Below are positions 49,323-62,319 of a stretch of 64,000 bases of DNA, in pieces. The stretch's first letter is position 1, and every line of letters starts with the position of its first letter. The notes under the pieces were generated by a model that was not told the origin of the DNA, searched no databases, and saw only the letters and a program-made list of their open reading frames with translations. The translations under genes and the position numbers were made by a program. Origin of the DNA: Deinococcus sp. Leaf326 (GTDB taxonomy: Bacteria; Deinococcota; Deinococci; Deinococcales; Deinococcaceae); contig NZ_LMOM01000021.1 of assembly GCF_001424185.1 (NCBI RefSeq), positions 108,545 to 172,544 on the forward strand, in the 5' to 3' direction.

Positions 49323-50465
49323 ATGACGGACAGCAAGTCAGGCGCGGGCGCGGCCCCGGCAGCGGCGCACGGCGCCCAGGACGCGGAGACCGGGCAGGGG
49401 CAGGGGGCGGCCTACCGGCGCGCCGGGGTGGACATCGACGCGGGGCACCGCGCCGTCGCGCTCATGAAGGGCGCGGTCGCCCGCACGCATACGCCGCAGG
49501 TGCTCGGTGGACTGGGGGGCTTCGGCGGGCTGTTCCGTGCCGAGTTCGCGGGCATGGCCGAACCGGTGCTCGTCGCCTCGACCGACGGCGTGGGCACCAA
49601 GACCAAGGTGGCGGTGCGCACCGGGCGGTACGGAGGCCTGGGCGCCGATATCGTCAACCACTGCGTGAACGACATCCTGGTGCAGGGCGCGCGGCCCCTG
49701 TTCTTCCTCGACTACGTGGCGATGGGCCGCCTCTCGCCCGAGAAGGTCGCCGAGATCGTGACCGGCGCCGCCGGGGCCTGCGAGGCGCTGGGCGTGGCCC
49801 TGCTGGGTGGCGAGACGGCCGAGATGCCGGGCGTATACGTCGAGGGCGAACTTGACATCGTGGGAACCATCGTGGGCGTCGTGGACCGTCCGCGCCTCAT
49901 CGACGGCCGGCGCATCGAACCCGGTGACGTGGTCGTGGCCCTGCCCAGCAGCGGCCTGCACACCAACGGCTTTTCGCTGGCGCGGCTGGCGCTCGACGAC
50001 CTCGACTGGGAGGAAGCGCGCGACGACCTCGGCGGGCTGTCTCTGGCCGAGGTGCTGCCGGTGCCGCACCGCAGCTACCTGCCTGCCTTTGCGGCGCTGG
50101 AGGCCGCCGGGGTGGACGTGCGCGGTATGGCCCACATCACCGGAGGCGGTCTGGTGGACAACCCGCCACGCGTGTTCCCCGGCGGCGTGGGAATGCGGAT
50201 CGACACCGGGTCGTGGACTGTTCCGCCGGTCTTCGAGCTCATCGTAGCGCGTTCGGGGGCGGAGCGCCGGGAGGCCTTCCGCGCGTTGAACATGGGTGTG
50301 GGGTTCCTGTTCATCCTGCCCGCCGCGCAGCAGCAAGAGGCCCTGTCGGCCCTGCTTGCCGCCGGCGAGTCGCCCTGGGTGATCGGGGAGATGGTCGCGG
50401 GCGAGGGCGTGAGCTTCGGCGGCCCCGGCAGCGGCCCGGAGAGCGCCGCCGGGGAGAGCCGTTGA
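49323..50465 (+). CDS. purM: Phosphoribosylformylglycinamidine cyclo-ligase (AIR synthetase)
   Basis: 380 residues; ATP-dependent closure of FGAM to AIR in purine synthesis. Starts with a Gly/Ala-rich extension of about 30 residues, then YRRAGVDIDAGHRAVALMK, LVASTDGVGTKTKVAVRTGRY, VNDILVQGARPLFFLDY, LGGETAEMPGVY and HITGGGLVDNPPRV. Preceded by GGAGGA 7-8 nt before the ATG. Its end touches the next gene: a TTG at 50462 overlaps the stop. Confidence 0.96.
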   Translation: MTDSKSGAGAAPAAAHGAQDAETGQGQGAAYRRAGVDIDAGHRAVALMKGAVARTHTPQVLGGLGGFGGLFRAEFAGMAEPVLVASTDGVGTKTKVAVRTGRYGGLGADIVNHCVNDILVQGARPLFFLDYVAMGRLSPEKVAEIVTGAAGACEALGVALLGGETAEMPGVYVEGELDIVGTIVGVVDRPRLIDGRRIEPGDVVVALPSSGLHTNGFSLARLALDDLDWEEARDDLGGLSLAEVLPVPHRSYLPAFAALEAAGVDVRGMAHITGGGLVDNPPRVFPGGVGMRIDTGSWTVPPVFELIVARSGAERREAFRALNMGVGFLFILPAAQQQEALSALLAAGESPWVIGEMVAGEGVSFGGPGSGPESAAGESR

Positions 50466-50482
50466 GCCGCCGACTGGCGCCG

Positions 50483-51175
50483 ATGGGCTTCGTTCCGCCC
50501 GACCGCGCCACGGCGACCGAACTGTGGGTGGTACGCCACGGCGAGAGCACCTGGAACATCGAGGGCCGCTACCAGGGCCAGACCGATGTGCCGCTCTCGC
50601 ATGTGGGAGTGCTTCAGGCGGCCAGCCTCGCCGAGCGCCTGACCGGCCAGGCGTTCGCCGCGGTGTACTCCAGCGACCTGCGTCGCGCCGTGCAGACGGC
50701 CGAGGCTGTGGCTGAGCGCCTCAGTGGGCCACCGGCCCTCACGCTGGAGCCCGAACTGCGCGAGATTGACGTGGGTGAGCTCTCGGGGCTGGTGTACGCC
50801 GACATCCGCGAGCGGCATCCGCAGTATCTCAGCGACCTCACCGCCGACCCCTGGCAGACTCGGCGGCCCGGCGGCGAGAGTATGCAGGACCTGTCGGCGC
50901 GCAGCGGCGCGGCCCTGCGGGCGATCTGCGCGCGCCACCCCGGCGAGCGGGTGCTCGTGTTCACGCACGGCGGCGTGGTGCGCGTGGCGGTCGGGCTGGC
51001 GCTGGGCGGCGTTCCCGAGGGCGCCTGGGCGCGCCTGAGCGTGACGAACACCAGCATCACCCGCGTGCTTCTCGACGCCAGCCGGGGCACCCTGCTGGGC
51101 TTCAACGACGACGCGCACCTCGAAGACCTCAGCCACGCCACCGAGGCCGACGACGTTCTGGGTCAGGCGCCCTGA
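50483..51175 (+). CDS. Histidine phosphatase superfamily (phosphoglycerate mutase-like)
   Basis: 230 residues. Catalytic VVRHGESTWNIEGRYQGQTD near the N-terminus, YSSDLRRAVQTAEAVAERL, the proton-donor Glu in LREIDVGELSG, and the second His in VFTHGGVVRVAVG. Such proteins are GpmB-type mutases or phosphatases of small phosphates (for example alpha-ribazole or PHP); the substrate cannot be read from sequence. The ATG at 50483 is used; a TTG at 50462, overlapping the purM stop (TTGA), would add 7 residues and couple translation. Confidence 0.9.
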   Translation: MGFVPPDRATATELWVVRHGESTWNIEGRYQGQTDVPLSHVGVLQAASLAERLTGQAFAAVYSSDLRRAVQTAEAVAERLSGPPALTLEPELREIDVGELSGLVYADIRERHPQYLSDLTADPWQTRRPGGESMQDLSARSGAALRAICARHPGERVLVFTHGGVVRVAVGLALGGVPEGAWARLSVTNTSITRVLLDASRGTLLGFNDDAHLEDLSHATEADDVLGQAP

Positions 51176-51274
51176 ACTTCTGCGGGCGGAGCCGGCCGGC
51201 GTTCGTGTGACCCGGCCGGACCCCGCGCCTCTGGGCGCGGCCTGCGCCCCAAATGCTCTAGGCTGACCGTCATC

Positions 51275-51316
51275 ATGAGACCTCGCCCGCACCCGAGAGG
51301 GGAGCCGACGCCGTGA
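51275..51316 (+). CDS. Possible 13-codon leader ORF overlapping meaB
   Basis: ATG 51275 opens a frame encoding MRPRPHPRGEPTP, ending at TGA 51314-51316, which overlaps the meaB GTG (51313-51315). A TAGGCT box at 51259-51264 would start transcription just upstream of this ATG. Translational coupling to meaB is plausible, but a frame this short can arise by chance. Confidence 0.3.
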   Translation: MRPRPHPRGEPTP

Positions 51317-52302
51317 CGGACGCGGCGCCTTCCCCGTCCGTTTCCCCCGGCTCCCTGCTGGAGCGCTACCTCGCGGGCGACCTGCGCGCCCTGGCCCGCG
51401 CCCTGACTCTGGCCGAGGCGGGCGAGGACGCGGCCCGGCCCCTGCTGCGCGCTGCCCACGCCCGCGCCGCCGCGCCGGGCACGCGCGCCGTGGTGCTGGG
51501 CGTGACCGGTAGCCCCGGCAGTGGCAAGAGCACCCTGGTAGACGCATTAATCGCCGAACTGCGCGCGCGCGGCGAGCGGGTGGCCGTGCTGGCGGTGGAC
51601 CCCAGCAGCCCGTATTCGGGCGGGGCCATCCTGGGCGACCGGATCCGGATGCTGCGCCATCACGCCGACGCGGGTGTGTTCGTGCGCTCGCTCGCCAGCC
51701 GGGGCGCGCTGGGCGGCCTCTCGGCGCGGACTCTGGGCGTGCTCGCGCTGCTGGAGGGCGCGGGTTTCGGCTGGGTCATTCTGGAGACGGTGGGGGTCGG
51801 GCAGTCCGAGGTGGACGTGGCCGCCGCCTGCGATCACACCCTGCTCGTGGTGACGCCGGCGGGCGGCGACGGCGTGCAGGCCTTCAAGGCGGGCATCATG
51901 GAAATAGCGGACGTGATCGCGGTGAACAAGAGTGACCTGCCCGGCGCCGACCGCACCGTGCGCGAGCTGCTGGCCGCACAGGGCCTGGGCCACCACGGCC
52001 CCGAGACGTGGCTGGCCCCGGTGCGCCGCACGGTGGCGGGCCGAACGGGCGGCGGTGTGGACGGCGAACCCCAGGGCGTGTCCGAACTGGTCGCGGCCGT
52101 GGAGGCCCACCGCGCCTGGCTGGGCGAGGCGGGCCTCGGTGCCCGCCGCGAGGCCCGCGCCGAGTTCGAGGTCCGGACGCTGGTGCAGGCCCGGCTGCTG
52201 CGCCGCGCCCAGGCGGCGGGCGGCGAACTCTACGCCCGCGTGGCGAACGGCGAACTGGACGCCGACGCGGCGGCCGACACGCTGCTGGGGGCGCCAGCAT
52301 GA
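51313..52302 (+). CDS. meaB: MeaB/ArgK-type G3E GTPase, methylmalonyl-CoA mutase chaperone
   Basis: 329 residues, GTG start. Walker A GVTGSPGSGKSTLVDALI, VLAVDPSSPYSGGAILGDRIRM (switch I region), ETVGVGQSEVDVAAACD (switch II) and the NKSD guanine motif in VIAVNKSDLPGADR. It protects and reloads B12-dependent acyl-CoA mutases. The mutase itself is not in this window. Its stop overlaps the next start (ATGA). Confidence 0.93.
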   Translation: MTDAAPSPSVSPGSLLERYLAGDLRALARALTLAEAGEDAARPLLRAAHARAAAPGTRAVVLGVTGSPGSGKSTLVDALIAELRARGERVAVLAVDPSSPYSGGAILGDRIRMLRHHADAGVFVRSLASRGALGGLSARTLGVLALLEGAGFGWVILETVGVGQSEVDVAAACDHTLLVVTPAGGDGVQAFKAGIMEIADVIAVNKSDLPGADRTVRELLAAQGLGHHGPETWLAPVRRTVAGRTGGGVDGEPQGVSELVAAVEAHRAWLGEAGLGARREARAEFEVRTLVQARLLRRAQAAGGELYARVANGELDADAAADTLLGAPA

Positions 52303-52850
52303 GCGGCTGGACGGCCCGGCGTGCGGCGCCCTGGCTGGTGCTGGCCATCACGGTTCAGCGTCTCCTGGAGTTGCGTCTCGCCCGCGCCAACGAGCGCTGG
52401 GCCCGCGAACACGGAGCCGTCGAGTACGGCCGCGAACATTACCCTCTCTTTTTCGTGCTGCACCCGGCCTGGATGCTGAGTCTGCTGCTGGAGGGCCGGG
52501 CGTCGCGCGGGCGGGTGAACGTGCCCGCGCTGCTGCTGTTCGTGCTGGCGCAGCCGCTGCGCTACTGGGTCATCCGGACGCTGGGGTGCTACTGGAACAC
52601 CCGCATCCTGATCGTGCCGGGGGGCGAGCGGGTCACGGGCGGTCCCTTCCGGGTCCTGCCGCATCCGAACTACGCCGTTGTGGCGCTGGAACTCGCCTCG
52701 GCGCCGCTGGCGGTCGGCGCGTGGCGCACAGCGCTGGCCTTCACGCTGCTCAACGCTGCGCTGCTGCTCTTCATCCGCATTCCGGCCGAGGAACGGGCGC
52801 TGAAGGACTATGCCGCCAGGACCGGTCCGGCAGGTCAGGCCGGACGGTGA
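52299..52850 (+). CDS. Isoprenylcysteine carboxyl methyltransferase-like (ICMT/YpbQ) membrane protein
   Basis: 183 residues, about four to five helices. VLAITVQRLLELRLARANERW and REHYPLFFVLHPAW open it; the C-terminal core has LRYWVIRTLGCYWNTRILIVPG and GPFRVLPHPNYAVVALE, the family's conserved RHPxY-like segment, plus IPAEERAL with the usual Glu-Glu. Bacterial members methylate unknown small lipids or polyketide products. Starts in an ATGA overlap with meaB. Confidence 0.85.
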   Translation: MSGWTARRAAPWLVLAITVQRLLELRLARANERWAREHGAVEYGREHYPLFFVLHPAWMLSLLLEGRASRGRVNVPALLLFVLAQPLRYWVIRTLGCYWNTRILIVPGGERVTGGPFRVLPHPNYAVVALELASAPLAVGAWRTALAFTLLNAALLLFIRIPAEERALKDYAARTGPAGQAGR

Positions 52851-53062
52851 TGGGCACGGAGACCCTGGGGCGCCTGTACGGCGGGCTGGCCCTGCTGTTC
52901 TGGGGGCTGTGGCTGTACGTTGAGCCGCTGGCCTACCTACTGGGCCGGCCCACGCCCCGGTTCAGTATTGTCCTGGTGGGGATCAGCCTGGTGTTCATGG
53001 TTCTCTGGGAACGGCAGCGCTGGGGATCGGCCGATTCTCGGGCACCCGATCAGCTGTCCTGA
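52850..53062 (+). CDS. Small two-helix membrane protein, 70 residues
   Basis: ATG 52850 shares one base with the stop of the ICMT-like gene (TGATG). Two hydrophobic segments (about 10-31 and 38-52; RLYGGLALLFWGLWLYVEPL and FSIVLVGISLVFMVLW) are followed by a charged tail. No family recognised. Its tight position as last gene of the meaB-ICMT unit argues that it is real. Confidence 0.6.
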   Translation: MGTETLGRLYGGLALLFWGLWLYVEPLAYLLGRPTPRFSIVLVGISLVFMVLWERQRWGSADSRAPDQLS

Positions 53063-53129
53063 CCGATAGGTTCCTCTAGCTCGGCAAAGCCAAGTCAGCC
53101 TGTGCGGGTCACTGTAGCGTCCGCTTCTC

Positions 53130-53621
53130 TCAGCTCGCCACCGACCAGCGGTCCGGCGCGCGGCGCTCGAACAGCAGGCCCCAGGGAGCGTCGGCGAGTT
53201 GCAGGGCGGCGCGGACCCGTACGCCGACCCCGCTCAGCAGGTGCCGGCCGCCCAGGGACGTGCGCTCGACGGCGGCGGCCACGACCTCGACGCATAGGCC
53301 CTGCGCCCGCGCGGCCAGTACGGCGTCACGCTCGGCCTCGCCGCTGCGGAGTTGCCCAGTCAGGACCAGGGCCAGCGTGCCGGGCTCGCCCGTCCAGGGA
53401 CCGTCCAGCACACTCACGCCGCGTGCCTGGGCCACGGCGCGCGCCAGATCGTGCGCGCCCGGCGCAGCCACCACCACCCCAAACTCGGGCAGCCGGGCCG
53501 CGAAGACACTTCCCACCTCCTGCCACTCGCGCGGCGTCATGGCGCCGAGCAGCCGGTCCACCGCCGCCTCGGAGGGAAGCTGCGCGGCGACGGCGGCCCG
53601 GAAGGGAGAAGTGGGATTCAT
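53130..53621 (-). CDS. Degenerate phosphoribosyltransferase-like protein
   Basis: 163 residues. The layout resembles a type I PRTase: VVVAAPGAHDLARAVAQARGV in the place of the pyrophosphate-loop strand and helix, TLALVLTGQLRSGEAERDAV at the PRPP-site position, and CVEVVAAAVERTSLGGRHLLSGVGVRVRAALQLAD... matching the C-terminal strands of orotate PRTases. The two acidic residues that define an active PRPP site (usually D-D-x-x-T-T-G) are absent, so it is probably a regulator or pseudo-enzyme. The assignment rests on my reading and has moderate to low certainty. Leaderless start at ATG 53621. Confidence 0.5.
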   Translation of the reverse strand: MNPTSPFRAAVAAQLPSEAAVDRLLGAMTPREWQEVGSVFAARLPEFGVVVAAPGAHDLARAVAQARGVSVLDGPWTGEPGTLALVLTGQLRSGEAERDAVLAARAQGLCVEVVAAAVERTSLGGRHLLSGVGVRVRAALQLADAPWGLLFERRAPDRWSVAS

Positions 53622-53628
53622 TGCCTAC

Positions 53629-53634
53629 AGCATA
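53629..53634 (-). promoter_or_regulatory. -10 element, PRTase-like gene
   Basis: TATGCT on the minus strand, 7 nt before ATG 53621. Confidence 0.5.
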
Positions 53635-53700
53635 AGCAAAAGTCCGGCATGGCGGGCCGAAGTTGGGCTTGGGCTCTTCTTGGGACTGCCGGGCCGGGCG

Positions 53701-53706
53701 TAGGGT
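53701..53706 (+). promoter_or_regulatory. -10 element, MFS gene at 53714
   Basis: TAGGGT, 7 nt before ATG 53714. Confidence 0.4.
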
Positions 53707-53713
53707 AGAGCCT

Positions 53714-54904
<1,191 letters not shown>

Positions 54905-54931
54905 GCGCCGGAAAGAGACACCTGCAAGGGA

Positions 54932-54966
54932 CAGGGGGGAAGACGCGGCGACACGTCTCCCCCCTG
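54932..54966 (+). terminator. Hairpin between the convergent MFS and VIT genes
   Basis: CAGGGGGGAAGACG and CGTCTCCCCCCTG form a 13-bp stem with one bulged A and an 8-nt loop. Only a T-rich, not T-run, tail follows. Could serve both strands. Confidence 0.6.
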
Positions 54967-54992
54967 CTTCTGTTGTCCGGTCGGCTCCGGGT

Positions 54993-55535
54993 TCAGCCCC
55001 CCGCACCCAGGCGGCCGAGCCAGACACCGACACCGAAGACGACCGCGCCGCCCACGATGACCTGAAAGATGGTCTGGCCCAGCGGGCTCTTCATGTACTT
55101 CCAGCGGATCAGCGCGATGAGCAGCAACTCGACGACCACGACCGCGTAGGCCAGCGTCAGCGCCGTGCGCAGGTCGGGAATCAGGAAGGGGAGGGTGTGG
55201 AGCATCCCGCCCAGCACCGTCGCCAGGCCGGTGATGACACCGCGCGCGATGGGAGTGCCGCGGCCCGACACCACCCCGTCGTCGCTGAGGGCCTCGGCAA
55301 GCCCCATGCTGATACCGGCGCCGACGCTGGCGGCCAGACCGACGAAAAAGGCGTCGATGGGCTTGCCTGTCAGTCCCGCCACCGCGAAGATGGGCGCGAG
55401 GGTGCTGACCGATCCGTCCATCAGCCCCAGCAGCGCGGGCTGCACCTTCTGGAGCACGAACGCGGGGTCATGCCCGGTGGAGGTGGGCGCGGGAGCCTGC
55501 GGCGCGGGGGAGACGGTAGGGGCAGGCGCGTTCAT
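54993..55535 (-). CDS. VIT1/CCC1-family membrane protein
   Basis: 180 residues. An N-terminal Pro/Ala tail (1-25) precedes [20 protein letters not shown], the VIT/CCC1 first helix with its conserved Asp-Gly-x-x-S pattern. A second helix ([25 protein letters not shown]) carries the typical Met/Glu residues, and three more helices follow. Members transport iron or manganese, which would fit Mn/Fe handling in Deinococcus, but metal identity is inference. Confidence 0.82.
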   Translation of the reverse strand: MNAPAPTVSPAPQAPAPTSTGHDPAFVLQKVQPALLGLMDGSVSTLAPIFAVAGLTGKPIDAFFVGLAASVGAGISMGLAEALSDDGVVSGRGTPIARGVITGLATVLGGMLHTLPFLIPDLRTALTLAYAVVVVELLLIALIRWKYMKSPLGQTIFQVIVGGAVVFGVGVWLGRLGAGG

Positions 55536-55566
55536 GCCCCCAGTTTACTCCTAATAGGAAATATTC

Positions 55567-56631
55567 TCAATAAGAAGTGGTCGGCTCCCGGCGGCTCTCC
55601 TGGGCTTCCAGGTCACGGACCGCCTCCATGATCAGGCGGTAGCCCTCGGCGCGGGTGGCGGGATCGGGCATCATCGCGCCCAGCATGAGCTCGTCGGCGG
55701 CCGTGTCGCGCGCGAGCTGACGCAGCCGCCGGGCCACGGTCTGCGGGTCGCCCACGATGGCCCGGGCCCGCGAGGCCTCGGCCACGGCGCGCTCCTGCGG
55801 GGTGTAGGGGTAGTTCCTGGCCTCCTCGACAGTCGGGAAGGGCGCGGTCTCGCCCCGGCGCAGGCGCAGGAACATCAGGCCCAGGGGCAGGCTCAGTTCC
55901 TCGGCCTCCTCCTGTGTGGCCGCGCAGATCACGCTCGCGGCCACGAGCACGCGCGGCTGCGCGAAGGCCGCCGAAGGCACGAACGCGCGGCGGTAGGCGT
56001 CGGCGGCGGCGCGGGCCATCGCCGTGTCGGGGTTGATGTGCCACGCGAAGGCCAGCCCCACACCCGCTCCGGCGGCCACGTGTGCGCCGTAGCCGCTGCT
56101 GCTCAGGATCCACAGCGGCGGGAACAGGCCCTCCCCAGCCGGCGAGGCAATGGTGCCCGCGTAGGGGTGTCCGGCCGGAAACTCACCCGTGCCGAAGGCG
56201 ATCAGGTCGGCGAGCTGCCGCTCGAAGGGCTCTTCCATGTACGCGCCGGCGCCGCGCAGCGCGCTCGCCGTGCGGCCGTCGGTGCCGGGCGCGCGGCCCA
56301 GGCCCAGGTCCACCCGGTCTGGGGCCAATGCCGAGAGCAGGCGGTAACCTTCCGCGACGGCCAGCGGCGCATGGTTGGGCAGCATCACGCCGCCCGAGCC
56401 CAGCCGGATGCGCGACGTGACCTGGGAGGCTGCCGAGAGCACCGCCAGCGGCACGCTGCTCGCCAGCGACGCCATGTTGTGGTGTTCGGCCACCCAGTAG
56501 CGCTCGTAGCCCAGGGCCTCGGCCGTCCGCGCGAGGGTCAGGGCGTCCTTGACCCCCTGCGCCGCGTCCGAGCCCAGTGGCACGGGCACGAGGTCAAGAA
56601 CCGACAGGGGAAGGGGGGAGGAAGGAGACAT
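55567..56631 (-). CDS. Luciferase-like (LLM class) flavin-dependent oxidoreductase
   Basis: 354 residues, single TIM barrel. [33 protein letters not shown] at the start contains the usual strand and helix; [37 protein letters not shown] and [12 protein letters not shown] are hallmark segments of the group often named MsnO8-type. FMN or reduced flavin is expected as cofactor; the substrate is unknown. (Segments quoted are contiguous pieces of one domain.). Confidence 0.88.
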   Translation of the reverse strand: MSPSSPLPLSVLDLVPVPLGSDAAQGVKDALTLARTAEALGYERYWVAEHHNMASLASSVPLAVLSAASQVTSRIRLGSGGVMLPNHAPLAVAEGYRLLSALAPDRVDLGLGRAPGTDGRTASALRGAGAYMEEPFERQLADLIAFGTGEFPAGHPYAGTIASPAGEGLFPPLWILSSSGYGAHVAAGAGVGLAFAWHINPDTAMARAAADAYRRAFVPSAAFAQPRVLVAASVICAATQEEAEELSLPLGLMFLRLRRGETAPFPTVEEARNYPYTPQERAVAEASRARAIVGDPQTVARRLRQLARDTAADELMLGAMMPDPATRAEGYRLIMEAVRDLEAQESRREPTTSY

Positions 56632-56732
56632 ACCCCCAGTGTGCGCCTAAACCTCATTTCTCAAAGCACAGCGGATGACAAAGTACCGTCCCCGCTCAAG
56701 GGACGCTCAAGTGGGGGCGGCTCTATGGGGGC

Positions 56733-57271
56733 TCAGTTCAGGGTGGACGGGTCGGCGCCGTGCTGCGCCAGCACGAGCTCGAGCTGAGCTGCGGTGTCGT
56801 GCGCGCCCATCATGCGGGCCGCGTCCAGGGGCGTGGTGCCGTCGGCGTCGCGGGCACGGGGATCGGCGCCGTGCGCGAGGAGTTCTTCGACGAGGTCCGT
56901 GCGGCCGAACATCGCCGCGAAGGTCAGGGCCGTCTTGCCGCCTTCAAAGGCGCGGCCCTCGACATGCGCGCCGTGCGCCAGCAGCAGCCGCGCCATGTCG
57001 AGGTCACCCTTGAAGGCGGCTCCCTGAAGCGGCGTCTGCGCCTGATCGTTGGCGAGTTCGGGATCGGCGCCGTGGGTCAGCAGCAGCTCGCTCAGGGCGT
57101 GGTGGCCGTGGTAGCTCGCGAGCATGAGCAGGCTGTCGCCCTTGTGGTTGCGCAGGTTCGGCGGCAGTCCACCTTCAAGCAGAGGCGCGAGCTGCTCGGT
57201 GTCGCCCGCCCGGACAAGCTCGAACACGCCCTGCAAGAAGGCCAGGGTCTCGGCGTCCATCTCGGGAGCGG

Positions 57272-57275
<4 letters not shown>
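56733..57275 (-). CDS. Ankyrin-repeat protein coupled to pgi
   Basis: 180 residues, GTG start at 57275 overlapping the pgi stop (GTGA). Four to five ankyrin repeats: [83 protein letters not shown] and [21 protein letters not shown]. No signal peptide. Expected to bind a protein partner in the cytosol; the coupling to pgi hints at, but does not show, a link to glucose-6-phosphate isomerase. Confidence 0.85.
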
Positions 57276-58930
<1,655 letters not shown>

Positions 58931-58936
58931 GGGGCG

Positions 58937-58942
58937 AGCATA
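58937..58942 (-). promoter_or_regulatory. -10 element, leaderless pgi
   Basis: TATGCT on the minus strand, 6 nt before ATG 58930. Confidence 0.5.
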
Positions 58943-58971
58943 CCCCCGCCGCGCGCCGCCGCGCCCCACGG

Positions 58972-58977
58972 TATGCT
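58972..58977 (+). promoter_or_regulatory. -10 element, exported protein at 58986
   Basis: TATGCT, 8 nt before GTG 58986; divergent from the pgi promoter 30 nt away. Confidence 0.45.
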
Positions 58978-58985
58978 TTTCCTCA

Positions 58986-60962
<1,977 letters not shown>

Positions 60963-61013
60963 GCCCAGGCCGCACAAGGGTCTGGCACCGTCCGGTGTGC
61001 GTTTTGTGAAGAG

Positions 61014-61042
61014 AGCCGTCCCCAGGGGGCGGCTTTTCTCTT
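61014..61042 (+). terminator. Terminator of the 658-residue protein gene
   Basis: AGCCGTCCCC and GGGGGCGGCT (one T-G pair) fold tightly and are followed by TTTCTCTT. The tail overlaps the -10 box of the next gene. Confidence 0.65.
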
Positions 61043-61047
61043 AGACT
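61042..61047 (+). promoter_or_regulatory. -10 element, lipoprotein at 61056
   Basis: TAGACT, 8 nt before ATG 61056. The gap holds GGAGG, which would lie at or before the transcript 5' end, so that Shine-Dalgarno could only act on read-through mRNA. Confidence 0.45.
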
Positions 61048-61055
61048 GGAGGTAT

Positions 61056-61484
61056 ATGAAGCGCCTCTTCGCTGTGCTGCTCGCCCTGCTGGCCGGCTGC
61101 GGCTCGCTCGACGCGTCGCCGACGACCGGGCAACTGCTTGACGCCCCCACCTCTCTGAACGTCACTGGTCAGGTCGTGCGCGCCAAGGCTGCGCCGGTCA
61201 TCAGCGGTAGCCTGTTCAACGTGCAGGTGCGCGTCCAGACCCCCCGCGCCCTGTCGGGCGGCCTGCGCGTCACCGACGTCTACGTGGTCACGAGCAGCGG
61301 AGTCTGGAGTGCGGGGGTGGGCGCCGCCGACCAGCGCCGCTGCGGCGCCGGCTGTACGGTCGCGGTGGGACGCGGCGTGGCCGACGGTGTGGCGGCGGGC
61401 GAGGGCGTGCAGGTGGTCGCCCGCCTCGTTGACTCCCAGGGACGCAGCTTCCTGCTGCGTGACGATCAGGTGCGGGTGAAGTAG
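61056..61484 (+). CDS. Hypothetical lipoprotein, 142 residues
   Basis: Lipoprotein signal with lipobox LAGC (Cys15). The mature part is beta-rich (VTGQVVRAKAAPVISGSLFN, LRVTDVYVVTSSGVWSAGVG) and has a close Cys pair (RRCGAGC). No family recognised. It directly follows the 658-residue exported protein, so both may act at the cell surface. Confidence 0.68.
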   Translation: MKRLFAVLLALLAGCGSLDASPTTGQLLDAPTSLNVTGQVVRAKAAPVISGSLFNVQVRVQTPRALSGGLRVTDVYVVTSSGVWSAGVGAADQRRCGAGCTVAVGRGVADGVAAGEGVQVVARLVDSQGRSFLLRDDQVRVK

Positions 61485-61512
61485 CCGGCCGCACGCCCCT
61501 GCCGTAGAGGAG

Positions 61513-61546
61513 AAGTCAGGCGGACCCACTCGGCTCCGCCTGACTT
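61513..61546. terminator. 12-bp hairpin after the lipoprotein gene
   Basis: AAGTCAGGCGGA and its exact complement flank a 10-nt loop, 28 nt after the lipoprotein stop. Short T/A tails on both sides. Confidence 0.6.
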
Positions 61547-61563
61547 GTTGAAGAAGATCTACG

Positions 61564-61611
61564 GCGTGAAAGAGGGAGAGGCGGATCTTTCCGCCTCTCC
61601 CTCTTTCACGC
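61564..61611. terminator. Perfect 22-bp inverted repeat, bidirectional terminator or structured element
   Basis: 61564-61585 and 61590-61611 are exact complements around the loop TCTT. It lies 12 nt from the stop of the convergent ABC ATPase gene. On the minus strand it would be its terminator, but neither side has a clear T-run. Confidence 0.6.
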
Positions 61612-61623
61612 TGTTCTCAGGTC

Positions 61624-62319
61624 CTAGGAAACGTCGCCCCCACTCACCACGCCGTCGCGGACCTCCAGGCGGTGGTCGGCCAGGGCGGCCACGTCGCGGT
61701 CGTGGGTGATCAAGACGACTGTGCGGCCCTGCCGCGCCGGGCCGGTCAGCAGTTCCAGCACCTTCTCGCCCGTGCGGGTGTCGAGGTTGCCAGTCGGTTC
61801 GTCGGCCAGCAGCACCGCCGGGTCGCGGGCCAGGGCGCGGGCGATGGCGACGCGCTGGGCCTCGCCGCCCGAAAGCTGGTGTGGCAGGTGCCCGGCGCGG
61901 CTCAGCAATCCCACCTGCGAGAGCAGCTCGCGCGCCCGGTCGCGGCGCTCGCGGGGAGACAGGCCGGCGAGCGTCAGAGGAAATTCGACGTTTTCCTGCG
62001 CGCTCAGGATGCTCACGAGGTTGTGGTTCTGGAAAACGAAGCCGTAGTTCGCCAGCCGGAAGTCGGCGCGCCCCGTCTCCGAGAGCACGTGCAGATCGGT
62101 CCCGCCCACCCGCACACGCCCGCCGCTGGGAGTGTCGAAGCCGGCCAGCAGGTTGAGCAGGGTGCTTTTGCCGCTGCCTGACGGCCCCACGACCGCTGTG
62201 AGCCCCGGCGCGAAGGTGTGCGTGAAGGGAGCCAGCGCCGTGATCTCGCCCTCGCCGCTGGGATAGACGCGCGAGAGCCCCTCGGTCGCCAGGGCGGACG
62301 CGGCGTGCAGGCCCGTCAT
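61624..62319 (-). CDS. ABC transporter ATP-binding protein (LolD/MacB type)
   Basis: 231 residues. Walker [22 protein letters not shown]-loop in [19 protein letters not shown], signature [19 protein letters not shown], Walker [13 protein letters not shown] and the His in [13 protein letters not shown]. The FQNHNL.. and TGNLD features are typical of ATPases paired with FtsX/MacB-type permeases, such as the adjacent one (ATGA overlap). Confidence 0.92.
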   Translation of the reverse strand: MTGLHAASALATEGLSRVYPSGEGEITALAPFTHTFAPGLTAVVGPSGSGKSTLLNLLAGFDTPSGGRVRVGGTDLHVLSETGRADFRLANYGFVFQNHNLVSILSAQENVEFPLTLAGLSPRERRDRARELLSQVGLLSRAGHLPHQLSGGEAQRVAIARALARDPAVLLADEPTGNLDTRTGEKVLELLTGPARQGRTVVLITHDRDVAALADHRLEVRDGVVSGGDVS

